DNA of 64,000 nt from Vicinamibacterales bacterium (lineage in GTDB: Bacteria; Acidobacteriota; Vicinamibacteria; Vicinamibacterales; UBA8438): assembly GCA_937766455.1 (NCBI GenBank), contig CALLXD010000016.1, positions 1 through 64,000 on the forward strand, in the 5' to 3' direction. Below the pieces are notes generated by a model. The model saw only the letters and a program-made list of their open reading frames with translations. It was not told where the DNA came from and did no database searches. Shown piece after piece: positions 1 to 8,060 of the stretch (its first letter is position 1; every line of letters starts with the position of its first letter). A program made the translations under genes and the position numbers.

Positions 1-976
1 CGATCGGACCTAGCTCGTCCTGTTGGAAGGGCTGACGGAACAGTTCCTCATACAGATACGTACTCGCGAGCTCGCCGTCTCTCCGCTCGAAGTCGTATGG
101 TGTCACCTGCGTGTAGCCACACGACTCGAGGACCGCTTTGCCCACGCGGTACATCTCCAGGTTGTCTTCCGTCGTGGGGAGTTCGCCTCTCCGATTTCGA
201 GAAAAATCCGTTCGACCAGCGACATTCAACTCGTAGTGCGTGATGTGGGTGATTCCAGTCGCGGCCATCGCCTCGAGGTCGCGCACCATCGCCTCAAGCG
301 TCTGGTTTGGCCAGCCGAAGATGAGATCCACACTAGCCGGTAGGCCCAAGGCGTCGCACGACTCGAGCGTGCGGTAGACCTGTTCGGATGTCTGTTTGCG
401 CCCGCTGGCCTTGATGAGCTCGTCGTCGAGCTGCTGGACCCCCATGCTGATGCGGTTCATCCCGCTCTGCTTCATACCCAGCAGCTTGTCGTGGGTGAAC
501 GTCTGGGGAATGCCTTCGAGTGTGACCTCGATATGCGGCGGGATCTCGAACACCCCCCGGACCACATCCATCAGCCGCGGATACTGGTCGGCCTTGTACA
601 GGTTCGACGTTCCGCCACCGAAGTAGATGCTGGCCAGCTCGGTGCCGGCGAAATGGTCCCGGAACATGTCGCCTTCACGCTCCAGGTAGCCCAGGTATTC
701 GTCCAGTTGACGATGACCGGTGTAGATCTCGCTGGGGAACAGACAAAAACCGCATCGATCAGGGTCTGTCGGCAGGCAATACGGCGTGCCGACGTATAAA
801 TTGACCTGTTTTCGGATGGCACGATTGGCCTGCTCGCGGGCCTGCAGGACGTCACGCATCGGGACGTCCTTTTCGAGCCAGTGCACCGGTGATGGATGGC
901 CGTGCAGCACCTTGTTGCTCTGGCGCCGACGCCGGTGCTTCTCCACGAAGGCGTGGACCGCCTGCAAATCGTGCAT
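1..976 (-). CDS. HemN/HemW-like radical SAM protein (partial)
   Basis: The minus-strand frame is open from about 976 to the left edge, so the C-terminus lies outside the window. The translation resembles the coproporphyrinogen III oxidase-like radical SAM family: a FGGGTSNLY segment, GMNRISMGVQ and VDLIFGWPNQT follow in the order expected for HemN/HemW proteins. The cluster region reads CLPTDPDRCGFC, so the cysteines are spaced C-x7-C-x2-C instead of the usual C-x3-C-x2-C. The N-terminal part carries a basic KHRRRR stretch. The start is uncertain: ATG at 976 is the first methionine, and a GTG at 1060 is possible; neither has a strong ribosome binding site. Function in heme synthesis is not established by the sequence. 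Confidence 0.75.
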   Translation of the reverse strand, partial: MHDLQAVHAFVEKHRRRRQSNKVLHGHPSPVHWLEKDVPMRDVLQAREQANRAIRKQVNLYVGTPYCLPTDPDRCGFCLFPSEIYTGHRQLDEYLGYLEREGDMFRDHFAGTELASIYFGGGTSNLYKADQYPRLMDVVRGVFEIPPHIEVTLEGIPQTFTHDKLLGMKQSGMNRISMGVQQLDDELIKASGRKQTSEQVYRTLESCDALGLPASVDLIFGWPNQTLEAMVRDLEAMAATGITHITHYELNVAGRTDFSRNRRGELPTTEDNLEMYRVGKAVLESCGYTQVTPYDFERRDGELASTYLYEELFRQPFQQDELGPI

Positions 977-1128
977 GGATACCGGTACCCGATCCGACCT
1001 GTTGCGAAAACTGGGATCCGAACCGTCTGCCAAAAATGGTGGCCGTCTGGGGGCGACCACGCTCAGACTGTATGAACTGTTGGATTGTCGGCCGGACCGT
1101 GCGGGTTGTCAACCCGACGCCCAGAGAA

Positions 1129-3270
1129 CTATCGCACCTTGGCCAGGACGCCGCCGTCCGCGTTGAATTCCACACGAGTCGGATTGGCCGGCAGCGGCAG
1201 TTCCACCAGCACGTCGGCGGCGTCCACCCAGACCCGCTGGATGATCGGCGGGTGTTCGTCAAAGGTGAACCGGATCGGCACCGGCATCTTGAATCCGTCC
1301 GAGACGTCTTCTTGCCTGATACGACCGCTCAAGACGAAAGGGGTCTGGCTGTCGATGAGTGGAGTGACCTTGAGATCGGGGCGGTAGGTAGGCACCTCCA
1401 CGCCGTAGACCCATTGGTCGAAAAACCAGTCCATCGGTTCGCCGAACGCCTCGGTGACGGCCGTCTCGAATGACTGGGTGGACATGACTCCGCCGACATG
1501 GGCGGTGACGTAGTTACGCATGAGCGCGCTGAACCGCGCATCGTCTCCGGTCTCGGGGTCCAACAGCATCGACCGCAGCATGTGCAGGATGTAGGCGCCC
1601 TTCTCATACACGATCACCCGATAGTCGAATGGCGTGTCCGCCGTGTTGAGTCTGAATCCGACGACGAGCGGTCCTGATTCGTGCGCGTCGCTACGGCGCA
1701 AGACGTCAGGCCGAAACCCGTAGTGCACGCCCAGCCCTTGTCCCACGTGGCCCTCGCCCAGGACATCGAGTCGCCAGGCGTTGAGCATGGCTGCGAACTG
1801 GTCTGGCGCGTCCAGCCCGTGTAGCGTGAAGAGGGCGGCGGAGTATTGGGCAAACCCTTCCGTCATCCACTGGTCCCGGTATCCGGCCCATCCGATGCCG
1901 GCACCCCACCACTGGTGGGCCACCTCATGAGCTCGGAACAGTTCCGATTCCCCGGTGTGCAACTCGCCGAACGCCTGATAGGACAGCAATACCAGCCCCG
2001 GAAACGCTTGGCCGCTCTCGGTCTGTGTTTCGCTGACGAGCAGCGAATCGTACGGGTATGGGCCGAAGTAGTCGCTGTAGAACTCGATGGCGCCGGTCAG
2101 GTCGTCAATGGTTTTCTCCCGACTCCCAGGAGAGAAACCGAGATGGTTGTCGTTGGCGTAGACCGAGACCATCGGCAGTCCGTCCCGTTCAACCTCGGTG
2201 ACGTCAAATTCTCCGTAGTGGAAGGACATGCTCCGGACCGGTTCTTCCGTCGCCCAGCGCATGATGCGTGTGTCCCCGTCGAGCCGCTCGCCCACGAGAG
2301 TGCCGCCGCTGGCGACGCGGTAGCGCTCCGGCACCCTGAACGTGAGATCCAACACGCTGTGGGCGGCGTCGGGGTGGCGCGGTCGCCAGTAGAGTGTGTC
2401 CTTGAGGAGAAAGTCCAGCGTTTGGCGATGCCGCTCAATGAGTTCGCCTTCGTAGGCCACCTCGAGAATGAACCCTTCTCCGGCCGCGGCGGTGCGGGGC
2501 AGTGTGACGGTGACCCATGGCTCGAAACGATCTACGTCGAAGCGTCGACTGTGGCGTTCCTGCACGAAATACAGCTGCTCGCCGGCGAGGGCTGCGGGCT
2601 GGTCTGGCGCTGGGGTGACGTTCCCGTTCGGGTCCGGCCTGTCAACGAGCGCGGTCTGGAGGGTGTTGTCGCCCTGGGGGCGCCAACGGACATCCGTCAC
2701 CTCAAGGGTGGAGCTGATACGCAGTCGCAGGCCCCGCGTCGGCTCCAGGGGCTCGAAGAGCAGGGCGGCGGTTCCGACGGTATTGCCGTCGCTATCGATG
2801 GCCAGATCCACATCGGCCCGCGGAGCCGACAGCCGCGGTGCGCGCCCGAGGTCTGGCCGATGCGGTCGTGCGGGCAGCGCCAACATGGCGCCTGTGATGT
2901 CGTCGTCGTCGACGGACTCCCTGAGCGACTCCGGTGCAACAGCGAATCCGGCGAGCGCGCTCGCCGCGCGGTCCGGTGGATAGTCAGCGACTCGTTGGAC
3001 ATGCATCCACGTGTCGGTGACGCGTCGACGGTCGTATCGATAGAGCCAGACCTCTTCGGGCTGATGCGGTTCCAGCTCGACCGTGAGCCAGCCGTGGGCC
3101 TTGCTGTCGAAGTCCGCCAGCGCATAGGTATTGTCAGGGTCGAGGGTTCCAGCATCTCGTTGCAACAGGTCCTCCAGCACCCGGCTCTCGGGGTTGCTGA
3201 GCTGTTGCTCGAGCCGGCGCTTCCGCCGGTTCTCCAGCAGTCGATTGGCGGCCTCGGTGTCGCTCGTCAC
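1129..3270 (-). CDS. M1-family metallopeptidase, main part
   Basis: This is a 713-residue frame with the zinc site HEVAHQWWG near residue 447 and the third ligand in TEGFAQY about 20 residues later, the HExxH-x18-E arrangement of M1 (gluzincin) aminopeptidases. The preceding segment ESGQAFPGLVLLSY fits the substrate-binding region of the family. The frame begins at a GTG with no clear ribosome binding site. The missing N-terminal domain lies directly upstream in another frame (3134-3703), so this is probably the larger part of one gene split by a single-base shift near 3285. With its signal peptide the intact protein would be exported and would trim peptides in the periplasm. Specificity cannot be read from the sequence. 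Confidence 0.85.
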   Translation of the reverse strand: MTSDTEAANRLLENRRKRRLEQQLSNPESRVLEDLLQRDAGTLDPDNTYALADFDSKAHGWLTVELEPHQPEEVWLYRYDRRRVTDTWMHVQRVADYPPDRAASALAGFAVAPESLRESVDDDDITGAMLALPARPHRPDLGRAPRLSAPRADVDLAIDSDGNTVGTAALLFEPLEPTRGLRLRISSTLEVTDVRWRPQGDNTLQTALVDRPDPNGNVTPAPDQPAALAGEQLYFVQERHSRRFDVDRFEPWVTVTLPRTAAAGEGFILEVAYEGELIERHRQTLDFLLKDTLYWRPRHPDAAHSVLDLTFRVPERYRVASGGTLVGERLDGDTRIMRWATEEPVRSMSFHYGEFDVTEVERDGLPMVSVYANDNHLGFSPGSREKTIDDLTGAIEFYSDYFGPYPYDSLLVSETQTESGQAFPGLVLLSYQAFGELHTGESELFRAHEVAHQWWGAGIGWAGYRDQWMTEGFAQYSAALFTLHGLDAPDQFAAMLNAWRLDVLGEGHVGQGLGVHYGFRPDVLRRSDAHESGPLVVGFRLNTADTPFDYRVIVYEKGAYILHMLRSMLLDPETGDDARFSALMRNYVTAHVGGVMSTQSFETAVTEAFGEPMDWFFDQWVYGVEVPTYRPDLKVTPLIDSQTPFVLSGRIRQEDVSDGFKMPVPIRFTFDEHPPIIQRVWVDAADVLVELPLPANPTRVEFNADGGVLAKVR

Positions 3271-3703
3271 CGGCGTCCTCTGCGGGTGGCGTCGCGAGCG
3301 CGCGAAATTGGTTGGGCAGGTCCCCCACCGACCACACGACGAGCCGGTCGAACGCCGCCTCGACGGAATGCTCGTCCGACAGCTTGTGGAGTTGATGATG
3401 CTCCACGGCGTCGGGGGGATAGCCCCGTAGGACGCCGTCGCCGAGAAACACCAACGCCGGGGGCGTCCCTCCGACGGGAGGAGCCAGATACAGGTGGCCG
3501 TCCGTCAGCTCGATCTCGAACCGATCCAGCCGGACGCGGCCGTCGCGAATCTGTCCGACATGCGAGACCTCGGCCTCTCTGAGGGCCTCATACCGCGGTG
3601 AGGGACCACGGCCGTCCGGGCTCTCGTCTCTGGTCTGCGAGCCTGCACCGGGGGTCGCGTACACCGGGCTGGCGGCAACGCAGACCAGAGCCCACGCGAG
3701 CAC
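3134..3703 (-). CDS. N-terminal domain of the frameshifted M1 peptidase
   Basis: The frame starts with a hydrophobic stretch (LAWALVCVAASPVYA) that looks like a signal peptide with an Ala-x-Ala type cleavage site. It is followed by a domain with RVRLDRFEIELTDGHLYLA and LVFLGDGVLRGYPPD. This resembles the extra N-terminal domain carried by some acidobacterial M1 peptidases. Homology-like sequence ends near 3285, where the next frame takes over with an Arg-rich LLENRRKRR segment. Codons from there to 3134 are probably out-of-frame read-through. GTG 3703 is the only plausible start after the stop-free lead and it leaves a weak n-region, so the start is uncertain. A one-base indel between this part and 1129-3270 is the simplest explanation. 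Confidence 0.6.
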   Translation of the reverse strand: MLAWALVCVAASPVYATPGAGSQTRDESPDGRGPSPRYEALREAEVSHVGQIRDGRVRLDRFEIELTDGHLYLAPPVGGTPPALVFLGDGVLRGYPPDAVEHHQLHKLSDEHSVEAAFDRLVVWSVGDLPNQFRALATPPAEDAGDERHRGRQSTAGEPAEAPARATAQQPREPGAGGPVATRCWNPRP

Positions 3704-3862
3704 GCCGCTCCTGACCCTGACCCGTGGGAGGCCCCAGTCGGCGCCGGGCGAAGGGCGTACCGCACAGCATGGGCGCCAGCTTATCACCGGCGTTGAATCG
3801 GCCGTTCCAACTGAGCCGTGGTGCGTCGTGGCATCATCGGCGGTGCAGTGACCGTCCAGCCC

Positions 3863-4138
3863 ATGTCGCACCCTGACCCGGAGGACCTCGCCCGAGTGGC
3901 TCAGGAGAAACTCGGCCGTAAGCGCACCGAGCGGGTGTACAAGCATTGCCGGACGTGCCAACCCTGCGCGGACCAACTGCTCAACCTGGTGAGTGACCAG
4001 GTCCGGCCCGCGGGGCGCCCCCTCCTCACAATGTGGAACTGGGTATCCCTCGCCGTCCTGGCTGCAATTGTGCTGGGTGCTATCGGGTTCTTGAGTTGGG
4101 CGTCGCGGCATGCCGTCCCGCCTGCGGCCGGATTCTGA
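3863..4138 (+). CDS. Small zinc-finger membrane protein
   Basis: This is a 91-residue protein transcribed divergently from the M1 peptidase gene. Residues 1-45 are charged and contain HCRTCQPC, a paired Cys-x2-Cys pattern with a nearby histidine that resembles the zf-HC2 fold of anti-sigma factors. A single transmembrane helix follows (WVSLAVLAAIVLGAIGFL), then a short tail. The architecture suggests an inner-membrane protein with a cytoplasmic zinc domain. No sigma factor gene lies next to it, so an anti-sigma role is not supported by context. I chose ATG 3863; GTG 3848 and GTG 3818 are in frame upstream and would add residues without a recognisable motif. Confidence 0.5.
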   Translation: MSHPDPEDLARVAQEKLGRKRTERVYKHCRTCQPCADQLLNLVSDQVRPAGRPLLTMWNWVSLAVLAAIVLGAIGFLSWASRHAVPPAAGF

Positions 4139-4199
4139 TGTGGAACAGGTCCTCGCGAACCGCCCACGGCGCATCCCTACGTGACACCATGAGGGCGAC

Positions 4200-4852
4200 A
4201 TGACATCGGAGCGAACACATCGAGCGGGCGGGTCGGTTGAGGACCATTGCCGCGCCTGCAAGACCGACCGGCTGCACACGGTGATCGCCGCCGATGGTGA
4301 GGGTCGAGCCATTCGCGTGGCATGTGGTTACTGCCACAGCGAGCACAACTACCGCGGTGGACCCAAAGGTGGCGGCGTCTGGCGGACATGCAGCTGCACC
4401 GCGTGGCCCGCGCGTGCGCGGCACCTCGACCGCCCCGTTTCCGATCGTCAGTGAACGAGAGAGGATGGCGGCTCCCATGACACCAGTGGTACCCCAGAAT
4501 CGGACGACCTCGAGTTCTCTGCTCCGCCGCATCATCCGCGAGGAAGCAGGTGTCACGCCCGCGGTACCGGCCGACAAGGTGGCGCGGCGGCACCCTGGTC
4601 CTCCGCTCCGGCCGGCGCCGGCGGGCCAGGAGAAGAGCTGGCCGATCGAGACCTTCTTCCACAAGATTGTGATGGTGCGGAACCGGCTCAGAACGCTCGA
4701 GCAGCAGGTCAACGCCTCGGAGCTCCCGGCCGACGTGAAAGTGAAGCTGCAAGGGATACGTGAGCGGCTGCTACGGCTCGCTGACCAGCTTCAACGTCCT
4801 GTTCGCTGACGAGTCCGGTCAGATCAAGGGGAGCGGGGACCAGGACCTCTAA
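4200..4852 (+). pseudogene. Conserved zinc-ribbon hypothetical, several frameshifts
   Basis: The gene starts at ATG 4200 behind GAGGGCGAC. The first 60 residues hold CRACKTDRLH and CGYCHSEHNYRGG, two Cys-x2-Cys pairs forming a zinc ribbon. After about 4380 the coding signal moves to another frame with SSSLLRRIIREEAG and then EKSWPIETFFHKIVMVRN, and near 4755 it moves again to GYVSGCYGSLTSFN, ending at TAA 4852. Removing one G from the GGG at 4755-4757 joins the last two parts. The segment near 4580 also reads better in a shifted frame. At least three indels are needed to restore one reading frame of about 215 codons, so this is either a decayed gene or a stretch of poor sequence. I recognise the conserved pattern but no function. 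Confidence 0.55.
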
Positions 4853-4968
4853 GGCGCCAGTCCTGGTGACAGTTCCTGCCGCCGAGCGCCGCACCCACCC
4901 GCCGATTTCACCGCTGGCGCGAGCACGGGTGCCCATACGGCGGCAGTCCCTCCGACCTCGTGTCAGGA

Positions 4969-5160
4969 CTAGTGCCCTGTCGCCGATCGTTGATAGACGC
5001 GCGTCAGGCAGTCGGGACATATGCACGCCCCCTGCTTATCCGCGCCCCACGAGACCGCCAGCACCTTGCCGCAAATCGGACAGGCTGTGTCGAGCCTCCG
5101 AACCAGGGTGGCCGGAGCCGGTCGGAAGCGCTGTTCGGGCGTGGTCGCGAGTTGCGCCAT
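4969..5160 (-). CDS. Small zinc-ribbon protein
   Basis: This 63-residue protein has CPICGKVL and CICPDC, two knuckles spaced as in a rubredoxin-like zinc ribbon. A good ribosome binding site, AAGAGGTG, lies about 6 bases before the ATG at 5160, which supports a real gene despite the small size. The ends are low in structure. It lies among other small genes with no operon partner of known function. A DNA- or protein-binding role is possible for zinc ribbons, but nothing here shows which. Confidence 0.55.
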   Translation of the reverse strand: MAQLATTPEQRFRPAPATLVRRLDTACPICGKVLAVSWGADKQGACICPDCLTRVYQRSATGH

Positions 5161-5232
5161 TGGTTCACCTCTTGGGAAACCGGGCGCGGACTGTTGGGAG
5201 CACGCCCGACGAGCGTTCGCATCTGGTTCGCC

Positions 5233-5439
5233 TCAGTGCCGCACCCCACGTCGAGGCGGGCTCACCGGTCCCGAGCCGTCTCGCGGTCGAGGTGGACGTA
5301 GCGGCGTGTCCGGGCGTAGCACCTCCATGTGCCCGTTCCATTGCACATGCCGCATCCAGAATCCGGATGGGGCCCGCCAGGTGAGATAGCGACAGGGCGC
5401 GTCCGCCGGCTTCGCGGTACGGGTCAGCACCGTGGACAT
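5233..5439 (-). CDS. Small hypothetical protein
   Basis: I place the start at ATG 5439 because AGGAGGT sits four bases upstream; an earlier in-frame ATG at 5466 lacks such a site. The 68 residues begin MSTVLTRTAKPADAP, contain a Trp- and aromatic-rich centre (YLTWRAPSGFWMRHVQW) and end in a Pro/Arg-rich tail. I recognise no family. The strong ribosome binding site is the main reason for calling it. Its tail codons are very GC-rich and could be incidental. Confidence 0.4.
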   Translation of the reverse strand: MSTVLTRTAKPADAPCRYLTWRAPSGFWMRHVQWNGHMEVLRPDTPLRPPRPRDGSGPVSPPRRGVRH

Positions 5440-5557
5440 GGTGACCTCCTGGTATGTACCTCCCACACTACGCGCTCCGGTACCGACTCGGGAACTAGGT
5501 GTAACCCCAGTGCGTGTCGCGGTCGCCGGTGGGACGAACGCGTGGGATCGGGAAGGT

Positions 5558-6205
5558 CTACGACAGCGACGTGATGCCGTGCGCGATGGCGTACTTCACG
5601 AGGTCCGATGTGGTGTGCAGATCCAGTCGTTCCATGATGCGGGCCTTGTGAAACTCGACCGTCTTGACCGAGATACCGAGTGCCCCAGCGACCTCTTTCG
5701 CCGTACGTCCCTCCGCGACCTGCTGCAGGACCTCTCGCTGGCGTGGCGTCAGGGCGCCGAGTTGCGCTGGAGGGTCTACGAGGGGGCCGGGGAAGGTCGC
5801 CTCGAGCTCCGGCGAGCTCAAGAGCGGGGTGATGTAGTGCCGGCCTCTGAGCACCTCGCCAATCGCGTGTTCTAGCTCAGACGCGGCGGACCGTTTTAAC
5901 AGATACCCAGAGGCACCCGCGCGAAACGCCTCGCGGAGATACGTCCGATCCGCGTGCATGGTCAGAAAGATTAACTTGCTGTCTGGCACGAGCTCTGTCA
6001 ACTGACGCGCCGCTTCAAGACCGTTCAGCACCGGCATCGAGATATCGAGCAGGATGACATCCGGTCGCAACCGCTGCGCCGATTCTACGAGCGCCCGACC
6101 GTCGCCGACGGTGTCGACGAGTTCGCACCGCGGCTCCAGCAGGCTACGGAGTCCGTCCACCAGCAGGGTGTGGTCGTCGGCCAGAATCACACGGGTCCGC
6201 GTCAC
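5558..6205 (-). CDS. NarL/FixJ-family response regulator
   Basis: This is a 215-residue two-component regulator. The receiver domain (about 1-120) has the acidic pair D10-D11, the phospho-acceptor D54 in LLDISMP, the switch threonine in FLTMH and the conserved lysine in YLLKR. The C-terminal LuxR-type helix-turn-helix spans about residues 150-210, with LTPRQREVLQ and KEVAGALGISVKTVEFH. The GTG start at 6205 overlaps the stop of the histidine kinase remnant upstream (GTGA), so the two formed an operon. Because that kinase is now only a C-terminal stub, the cognate sensor appears to be lost and the regulator may be orphaned. Confidence 0.9.
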   Translation of the reverse strand: MTRTRVILADDHTLLVDGLRSLLEPRCELVDTVGDGRALVESAQRLRPDVILLDISMPVLNGLEAARQLTELVPDSKLIFLTMHADRTYLREAFRAGASGYLLKRSAASELEHAIGEVLRGRHYITPLLSSPELEATFPGPLVDPPAQLGALTPRQREVLQQVAEGRTAKEVAGALGISVKTVEFHKARIMERLDLHTTSDLVKYAIAHGITSLS

Positions 6206-6405
6206 GAGGTCGCCTTCGAGGTCGGTACCCAGACGTCGATGCGCGTGCCGTGGCCGACACGCGACAGCAGTTGAAATCGTCCGCCCGTCAGTCGCACCCG
6301 TTCCTGCATGCCGACTACTCCCAGCCCCGGCCGGTCGCCCTCCATGCCACCCGGCTCAAAACCAACTCCGAAGTCCTCGATGACCAGGCTGATGCCCCCG
6401 TCGGC
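6202..6405 (-). pseudogene. Histidine kinase C-terminal remnant
   Basis: About 65 codons of a sensor kinase remain, ending at the TGA that overlaps the response regulator start. They contain GISLVIEDFGVGFEP, the G1 box of the HATPase_c fold, then GLGVVGMQERVRL and GHGTRIDVWVP, the G2 box and the last strand of NarX/DegS-type kinases. The sensor, dimerisation and N-box regions are absent. The homology stops near 6405, exactly where a ZIP transporter tail begins on the other strand. A deletion or assembly junction is likely there. Confidence 0.7.
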
Positions 6406-6607
6406 CGCAGTGCTGGGGGCCGCCGCCGTTCTCGCGATGCGGCCGCTCCTCCCGTTCGCCCTCGCGTTCGCCGCTGGGGCGATGATCTACGTGGTTACCG
6501 AAGAGCTGATTCCAGAATCCCAGCAGCACGGCGCGGCCGATCTGGCGACCTCGATGACACTGGTCGGGTTCGCCGTGATGATGGCTCTCGATGTCGCGCT
6601 CGGTTGA
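6405..6607 (+). pseudogene. ZIP-family metal transporter C-terminal remnant
   Basis: Read on the plus strand up to TGA 6607, the sequence gives LLPFALAFAAGAMIYVV, TEELIPESQ and LVGFAVMMALDVALG. This is the usual end of ZIP (ZupT-like) zinc/iron permeases, covering the last two membrane helices and the conserved EELIPE metal-binding motif. The first five or six helices are missing. The methionine at 6308 is in the antisense of the kinase remnant and is not a real start. It meets the kinase tail end to end, so both genes are broken at the same place. Confidence 0.65.
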
Positions 6608-6611
6608 CGGC

Positions 6612-6680
<69 letters not shown>

Positions 6681-6686
6681 TGCAAA

Positions 6687-6709
6687 AATGTACTAAAATA
6701 TAGTACATT
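6687..6709. promoter_or_regulatory. Perfect palindrome, likely XRE operator
   Basis: Two 9-base arms, AATGTACTA and TAGTACATT, are exact reverse complements around a 5-base AAATA spacer. The site is strikingly AT-rich for this region and ends 6 bases before the GTG start of the HTH gene. TATAGT at 6699-6704 could be a -10 box inside it. Autorepression by the XRE protein is the usual arrangement in toxin-antitoxin-like pairs and is inferred here. Confidence 0.65.
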
Positions 6710-6715
6710 ATTGAG

Positions 6716-7084
6716 GTGAAACTCGACCCCAAGCGGATCCGCCAGCGCTGCACGGAGCGAGGGATCTCGCTGCAAGCGCTGCTCCACGAAGCGGGCGTGA
6801 GCCGCACCGCCTATTACTCGCTGGCGCGCAAAGATTCAGTGCTCCCACGCTCGATACGGGCGTTGGCAGGAACACTGGGCGTGCGACCGTCGGCGCTTCT
6901 CGAAGAGGGTCAGCCCGAGGCGTGGCGAGCCGAAGCCATGCTGCGCAAGGCGCGGCGCATCGTGAAGCGCAACCCCGACGCGGCGTTCGAAGATGTCTGG
7001 CATACCCTGGTCCTCCTGGAGGAGGACCCGGTAGAGCGATTGCGAAGGAGCCTGCTACGTGGCCGCCCCCTCGATCTTCACTGA
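6716..7084 (+). CDS. XRE-family HTH protein, antitoxin-like
   Basis: This 122-residue protein begins at GTG 6716; an in-frame TAG just upstream rules out a longer frame except from ATT. Residues 5-60 form a helix-turn-helix of the XRE/Cro type (ISLQALLHEAGVSRTAYYSL and TLGVRPSALLE). The C-terminal half is charged and helical. It overlaps the next gene by 26 bases, so the two are translated together. A perfect palindrome directly upstream is a likely operator. Together with a small nucleotidyltransferase it looks like a toxin-antitoxin or accessory stress module; this is inferred from architecture, not from a recognised family name. Confidence 0.7.
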   Translation: MKLDPKRIRQRCTERGISLQALLHEAGVSRTAYYSLARKDSVLPRSIRALAGTLGVRPSALLEEGQPEAWRAEAMLRKARRIVKRNPDAAFEDVWHTLVLLEEDPVERLRRSLLRGRPLDLH

Positions 7085-7538
7085 GAAGGAGCAGGGGTTC
7101 CTGCGCGAACTGGTGCGACAGCGCGTGGAGTTCATGGTCGTCGGCCTTTCGGCGGCCGCACTGCAGGGTGCTCCGGCGGTCACTCAAGACATCGATCTGT
7201 GGTTCAAGGACCTTGCTGATCCCCGACTAAAGAAGGCTCTGGATCGGGTGGGCGGTGTATATGTGGCTCCGACCGCTTCCACTCCCCCGATGCTCGCGGG
7301 GCGAACCGTTGCCTTGTTCGACATCGTGCTTACGATGGACGGGCTGGGCGCTTTCGACGAAGAGATCACACACACGGTGGAGATTTCGATCGGCCGCGCC
7401 AAGGTGAGGGTACTGTCCTTAGAGCGAATCATCGCCAGCAAGCGGGCCGCGAACCGTGAAAAGGACCGCCTGATCTTGCCGGTGCTCGAGGCGGCTGCCG
7501 CGGTGCACCGCGACACCCGGCGCCCTCGGCGAGACTGA
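7059..7538 (+). CDS. Nucleotidyltransferase-fold protein (DUF6036-like)
   Basis: This 159-residue protein starts at GTG 7059, preceded by AAGGAG at about 8 bases. It has the minimal nucleotidyltransferase layout: a hydrophobic strand (VEFMVVGLSAAALQG), then TQDIDLWFKD with the paired acidic residues that bind metal, a later acidic strand (VALFDIVL), and the basic helix KRAANREKDR seen in DUF6036/AbiEii-related proteins. It overlaps the upstream HTH gene. Such pairs can act as toxin and antitoxin, with the enzyme modifying RNA or protein; whether this one is active is unknown. Confidence 0.65.
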   Translation: MAAPSIFTEKEQGFLRELVRQRVEFMVVGLSAAALQGAPAVTQDIDLWFKDLADPRLKKALDRVGGVYVAPTASTPPMLAGRTVALFDIVLTMDGLGAFDEEITHTVEISIGRAKVRVLSLERIIASKRAANREKDRLILPVLEAAAAVHRDTRRPRRD

Positions 7539-7599
7539 CGACTCAGCGGAGGGCCCATTGTGGAGCGGGCTGTCGTCATGGTGATCAGCATCGCTTCCT

Positions 7600-7755
7600 C
7601 TCTGGAAGCAGCTGCGGGTGCGCGAACCGCGTTCGCTCCTCCGGTATCCCCACGACGGACAGTGCGCCGCCAGCCCCCGGCACCTGGACCAAGCCGTCAG
7701 CATCGATCAACGGGAGCAGAATCTGATCATCGCGTCCCCAGACGCCACCCTTGAA
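7600..7755 (-). pseudogene. TolB/WD40-like repeat remnant
   Basis: About 50 codons on the minus strand read GGVWGRDDQILLPLIDADG, then LVQVPGAGGALSVVG and AHPQLLPE. This is one repeat of the beta-propeller found after Ser/Thr kinase domains in many Acidobacteriota (pattern W-G-x-D-x-x-I, L-x-x-V-P-x-x-G-G, P-Q-x-L-P-D-G). No kinase domain or further repeats are present and the reading frame leaves the pattern right after LLP. The remaining intergenic sequence from 7539 to 7905 shows nothing else recognisable. Confidence 0.5.
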
Positions 7756-7905
7756 TCGGCAACTCGACGAGGGTTTGGACAGGACCAGAACCGCGACGCA
7801 CCCGTCGGCGAATCTTCGGGGTGAAATCGCGGCGCGTGCGGTGGTCATTCGAGGCGGGGTCGGAACGTTCGTTAGCTATCCGTTAGCTTTTTGCCGCTTG
7901 AACGC

Positions 7906-7935
7906 GAGAAAGGCCAGCAAATGCTGGCCTTTCTC
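7906..7935 (-). terminator. Hairpin terminator after tRNA-Leu
   Basis: GAGAAAGGCCAGCA and TGCTGGCCTTTCTC form a perfect 14-bp stem around a 2-base AA. It lies 5 bases beyond the tRNA-Leu 3' end. On the minus strand the stem ends in a pyrimidine-rich CCTTTCTC run. It could also work on the plus strand because of its symmetry. Confidence 0.75.
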
Positions 7936-7940
7936 ACAAC

Positions 7941-8028
7941 TGGTGCGGAAGGGGGGATTTGAACCCCCATGAGCCATTGGCTCGCTAGCCCCTCAAGCTA
8001 GTGCGTCTGCCAGTTCCGCCACTTCCGC
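7941..8028 (-). tRNA. tRNA-Leu (anticodon GAG)
   Basis: The minus strand folds as an 88-base class II tRNA. The acceptor stem is GCGGAAG/CTTCCGC, the anticodon loop is TTGAGGG with anticodon GAG, a long variable arm (GCGAGCCAATGGCTC) follows, and the T arm is GGGGGTTCAAATCCCCC. The 3' CCA is encoded. It lies downstream of secG and may be co-transcribed, and a strong hairpin terminator follows. Confidence 0.95.
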
Positions 8029-8060
8029 GTACATAGGTGGGTGAATACCGCGTGGACCGG

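Noticed and set aside
1846-3582. A 578-codon open frame on the plus strand
   Set aside because: It is antisense to the M1 peptidase, whose zinc motif and family order are clear; long antisense frames are expected at this GC content.
3704-4312. N-terminal extension of the M1 peptidase frame to 4312
   Set aside because: The added residues show no domain, cross the divergent zinc-finger gene and lie before the signal peptide.
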